This document shows positions 19,145-21,506 of a stretch of DNA of 21,506 nt, in pieces. Below the pieces are notes generated by a model, which was given only the letters and a program-made list of their open reading frames with translations, searched no databases and was not told where the DNA came from. The stretch is taken from assembly GCA_015039365.1 (NCBI GenBank), contig WION01000750.1, forward strand, positions 1-21,506, written 5' to 3'. This stretch comes from Amanita rubescens (taxonomy: Eukaryota; Basidiomycota; Agaricomycetes; Agaricales; Amanitaceae). The position numbers and the translations under genes are program-made. Position 1 is the stretch's first letter. Each line of letters starts with the position of its first letter.

Positions 19145-19744
19145 AATCTGTCGTTTACCTCAGACATAGGCTTGTGACTACCCCGAATATGTAAAATATT
19201 GATTTATATTGGAATGTTGCCAAGATATATATGCGACAAATGCGTCGAACATGAAAGGGTTCGACATCGTCATGACAACTGGCACCCTCTTCGGCAGGAG
19301 GGTCCCGCTCACCGGCCCAACTGGGGAAATCCTAAACCCTAAAACCCATATTATCCTCGGAATCGTGCCGTCATATCGTACGGCGCACTGCGAAGTCACT
19401 AGGATTTGGAAAAGGGTGATCAGATTTCGAGATTTCTCGTGGAGACCTGCGTTCGAGTCCAGGGGTTCAGGATGTGGAATCCCAGGCTTGGAATTGTTCG
19501 CTGGCGAGGAAGCTGTAGTAGCATCCATGCGCAGTTGATTCTGGGATGAAAGGCCACGGGTGAGTGGGGTTTGCGCTGGACGTACTACACAGCACCAGTC
19601 CGGCGCAATATTCCAAAAATGAACTGTTGATTGGCCATCGGTACTCTTAGGCACAGCTTGGTCTTAGAAGCGAAGAGAACAAACATGATTTACATTAATA
19701 ACATACAAATTTAACGATACTCAATTAATTTCGAAAAAAAAACG
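19145..19744. other. Intergenic with a possible coding fragment
   Basis: A plus-strand frame 19209-19538 contains a patch with C-ending codons (GFDIVMTTGTLFGRRVPLTG, about 19258-19317) followed by EILNPKTHIILGIVP. It is overlapped by a 158-codon minus-strand frame (19654-19178). Neither shows a family motif or splice structure, so neither is called as a gene. The rest is the 3' flank of F-box D, AT-rich near 19680-19740. Confidence 0.3.
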
Positions 19745-21049
19745 TCACCATTCTTCATCTTCTTCGGGAACCCAATTGTTTTCACGGGCCAAATATACCA
19801 TCTTCATTGGGCCTTGTAGACTTATTGCTCGTAGCCTTACCCATGCGCCATGTCCCAAATGTTTTAATAAATGTTCCTGTAGATCCGCGGACAGCAGAAA
19901 CAGCTCCTCATCTTTAATATTGGGAAAATAGAGCTGTAAATACAGCGCGCTCTCGAATTGCGCCAAGGATTTAACGAATTCGGGAGAGATCCATGGCTTC
20001 TGCGCAAATGGTAAACATCGAGCTAAGATGCTCTGATAATCACTGGTAGAACTCACTTGTAAAGTCGTCTCGTGGACAATGATCCTTAAATTTGTATAAC
20101 TTCGATAGCTTAGTCGCCCCGGATGCAAACGATGGTGTGCGCATATCGCCATTGCATCCATAGCTTCGCAGAACAGGCTGACATTGTGCTCTGAGATCCC
20201 GAGGAAGCTAAGCGATAAGTCATATCCGTTCTCGTAAAAGCGGTCATGGTTCTTTGGATGGACCAATAGTTCTCGGAATACCGAGAGTGCTTCTCCAGGA
20301 AGATGAAAAGCGGGAAAGATGGTGATTGGAGGAGCTTCGTACAACCCAAAATCTATTTCGAAGATTGCTGGCCCGGATGAAACGTGAGGGCGATGTGTGC
20401 TCAGATGGTGCCTTTTGAGTTTTTCCCAAAGTGATCTGCAGCCAATTTCATGGTTGTAAAGTCCAAGAAACCGCAGTTGAGATTGGCAAGCGAGGATTCC
20501 TTCAAACTCGTAATAACAATCCAGGTATAGGGTATGAAGTTTGAAGTAATTGCCGCTGTAAGATGCAGGGTTGGCGTGAATTAAATTCTCGTATGAGCTG
20601 AATACGGACCTGATTACTTCGCTTATCTTCCCATCTGAACGATCCAGCTTCGCGTCAGTCATAATACGCAAATCCACCAAATTCGGCATCTTCTTGAGTA
20701 CGCCAGCGAGCTTAACTAAAATCGGAGGAATAATATTATCATCCCCATAGTCTTCCCCACCGAGCTCGATGTAAAATGCCTTCACCGTCGAAGCCTTCCG
20801 TGCGTTACGGTCGAGCGTGGATAGTAGCGGCGACGTTTTCTGCATGGACGATTCCCAAGGTGATCTATACGTGTCCTCCTCTACATATGTATCGCGTTCC
20901 TCGGGGGAGAAGTCGATATGACTGTAGAGAACGTATTCGGCAGCATCTCGCAGAGAGGAATGTACCAGTGAGAGAATAGCCAGATCCTGAGGTGAACAGA
21001 ATTGCAATATTTGAAGTTGGACCTCGAGCGCAACATCCACGAAATGCAT
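19745..21049 (-). CDS. F-box protein paralog D, intact
   Basis: The whole span is one open frame of 434 codons. The other paralogs show two introns, and the matching segments here are 20609-20556 (54 nt, GTCCGT...TACAG) and 20056-20000 (57 nt, GTGAGT...GCGCAG). Both are multiples of three and free of stops. Splicing both gives 397 aa and a continuous match to B; splicing neither gives 434 aa. The F-box lies at residues ~1-40 (MHFVDVALEVQLQILQFCSP), followed by LYSHIDF, KASTVKAFYIELGGED, leucine-rich strands (PNLVDLRIM, LHTLYLDC, LRFLGLYN), SGPAIFEIDF, FHLPGEAL, LSFLGISEHNVSLF, HETTLQV, and an acidic tail NNWVPEEDEEW. It is the only undamaged member of the B/D type. The expected role is Skp1-bound substrate recognition in an SCF ubiquitin ligase; the target is unknown. 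Confidence 0.85.
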   Translation of the reverse strand: MHFVDVALEVQLQILQFCSPQDLAILSLVHSSLRDAAEYVLYSHIDFSPEERDTYVEEDTYRSPWESSMQKTSPLLSTLDRNARKASTVKAFYIELGGEDYGDDNIIPPILVKLAGVLKKMPNLVDLRIMTDAKLDRSDGKISEVIRSVFSSYENLIHANPASYSGNYFKLHTLYLDCYYEFEGILACQSQLRFLGLYNHEIGCRSLWEKLKRHHLSTHRPHVSSGPAIFEIDFGLYEAPPITIFPAFHLPGEALSVFRELLVHPKNHDRFYENGYDLSLSFLGISEHNVSLFCEAMDAMAICAHHRLHPGRLSYRSYTNLRIIVHETTLQVSSTSDYQSILARCLPFAQKPWISPEFVKSLAQFESALYLQLYFPNIKDEELFLLSADLQEHLLKHLGHGAWVRLRAISLQGPMKMVYLARENNWVPEEDEEW

Positions 21050-21304
21050 AGTATCTCTGTGGACTCGTATGCTCGAAGAGATGTAGGAGACTGGATCAAC
21101 GGCGAATGGGAGTCACAGTCACGACGCGGTAGTAGCCACTTTTTTTGATCCCTTCCTTTTTTAGTCTCACTTCCGACCTCCGCGCTGCCGCTAAATACAA
21201 GAGCGCCGATCCGATATGTAACTGAGAGAATACAAAACAAAGTCTAAGAAGTAGTAGAAACTAAGGATAAATTTGTTTATCAATCGCATACAATCTCCTT
21301 TGAC
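21050..21304. other. F-box D promoter region
   Basis: These 255 bases separate the D start from the stop codon of the next minus-strand gene. They include a pyrimidine-rich tract (on the minus strand purine-rich, around 21139-21160) and several AT-rich patches. No clear TATA was assigned. Confidence 0.35.
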
Positions 21305-21506
21305 TCAATAAATAAAAAGTGTACCATACATAGAACCAGACGCATCAGATTCATCTGACTGTTCGTCCTCGGACTGTTCATCCTCGAGCTGTTCATCCTC
21401 GGGCTGTTCATCCTCGAACTGTTCATCCTCGGACTCGTACCGTGTCCAAGATTCACAGTGCCATGTCACCTCATTCTCGCGCCGATTATGTTGCCAGTAC
21501 CCACAG
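21305..21506 (-). CDS. C-terminal exon of a further minus-strand gene (partial)
   Basis: Only the last 66 codons are in the window; the stop TGA is at 21307-21305. The frame reads CGYWQHNRRENEVTWHCESW, then five tandem pentapeptides EDEQ(F/P/L/S/S), then SDESDASGSMYGTLFIY. The Cys/Trp-containing segment followed by an acidic run resembles the end of F-box paralog A (LSCHQTHRNLTW, then an acidic tail). With the shared strand, this suggests a fifth F-box family member, but that is an inference from about 30 residues. The acidic tail is probably disordered. Confidence 0.6.
   Translation of the reverse strand, partial: CGYWQHNRRENEVTWHCESWTRYESEDEQFEDEQPEDEQLEDEQSEDEQSDESDASGSMYGTLFIY
21359..21433 (-). 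repeat. 15-bp tandem repeat, five units
   Basis: Five uninterrupted units of CTGTTCATCCTCGGA with variation only in the last two bases and one A/G change in the first unit. Each unit encodes EDEQ plus one variable residue on the minus strand, so unit number changes leave the frame intact. Confidence 0.9.

Noticed and set aside
19331..19347. CCCTAAA-like repeats suggesting an interstitial telomere
   Set aside because: Only about two imperfect units, compatible with chance.
19451..19460. GTTCGAGTCC resembling a tRNA B-box
   Set aside because: The flanking bases do not form a T-arm with a normal 7-base loop, and no A-box, acceptor stem or anticodon arm can be built around it.
19178..19654. 158-codon minus-strand frame
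   Set aside because: It overlaps the better-biased plus-strand patch, has no motif and no paralog, and lies in the 3' flank of F-box D.
1..21506. CRISPR array, prophage or bacterial operon
   Set aside because: No regularly spaced repeats and no ribosome-binding-site-led tandem frames; genes are intron-rich and eukaryotic.

Overview
The window looks like nuclear DNA of a mushroom-forming basidiomycete (Agaricomycetes). The evidence is gene architecture: introns of about 48-60 nt with GTRNGT-type donors, CTRAY branch sites and YAG acceptors; a 12-exon class-II cytochrome P450 with the fungal GRFFA heme signature; and species-expanded families of multi-spanning membrane proteins and F-box proteins. 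No rRNA, tRNA, CRISPR or prokaryotic operon structure is visible. All gene models come from reading splice sites and comparing paralogs inside the window; no database search was possible.

Layout. (1) 1-3936, plus strand: a tandem array of three copies of a multi-span membrane protein gene. Copy 1 (cut by the window edge) has a 1-bp frameshift. Copy 3 (1611-2240) lacks its 5' exons. Copy 2 (2686-3936, 6 exons, 327 aa) is intact. Between copies 1 and 3 lies a 534-bp element with ~100-bp terminal inverted repeats and TA target duplications (a Tc1/mariner-type MITE); copy 2 preserves the matching empty site. (2) 4424-12663, minus strand: F-box paralog A (broken), an intact 501-aa P450 (6043-8130), F-box paralog B (broken) and F-box paralog C (open, with a shortened tail). 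(3) 12664-16150: poorly coding sequence with a candidate Gln/Pro-rich plus-strand fragment and a candidate Ser/Pro-rich minus-strand gene. (4) 16150-19144, plus strand: a second type of membrane protein gene with two frameshifts in its first exon, a 1.4-kb gene-poor stretch, and a small two-exon gene of unknown function. A diverged ~240-bp segment occurs on both sides of the membrane gene. (5) 19745-21506, minus strand: intact F-box paralog D, then the acidic repeat tail of another gene running off the window.

How the parts relate. The F-box genes share two intron positions and fall into two types that alternate along the strand (A and C of one type, B and D of the other), pointing to duplication of a two-gene block followed by decay. 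If active, the F-box proteins would be substrate-recognition parts of SCF ubiquitin ligases. The P450 would sit in the ER membrane and oxidise a hydrophobic metabolite. The membrane proteins have no established function. There is no evidence that these genes form a pathway; the region reads as a fast birth-and-death neighbourhood shaped by tandem duplication, small indels and a transposon.
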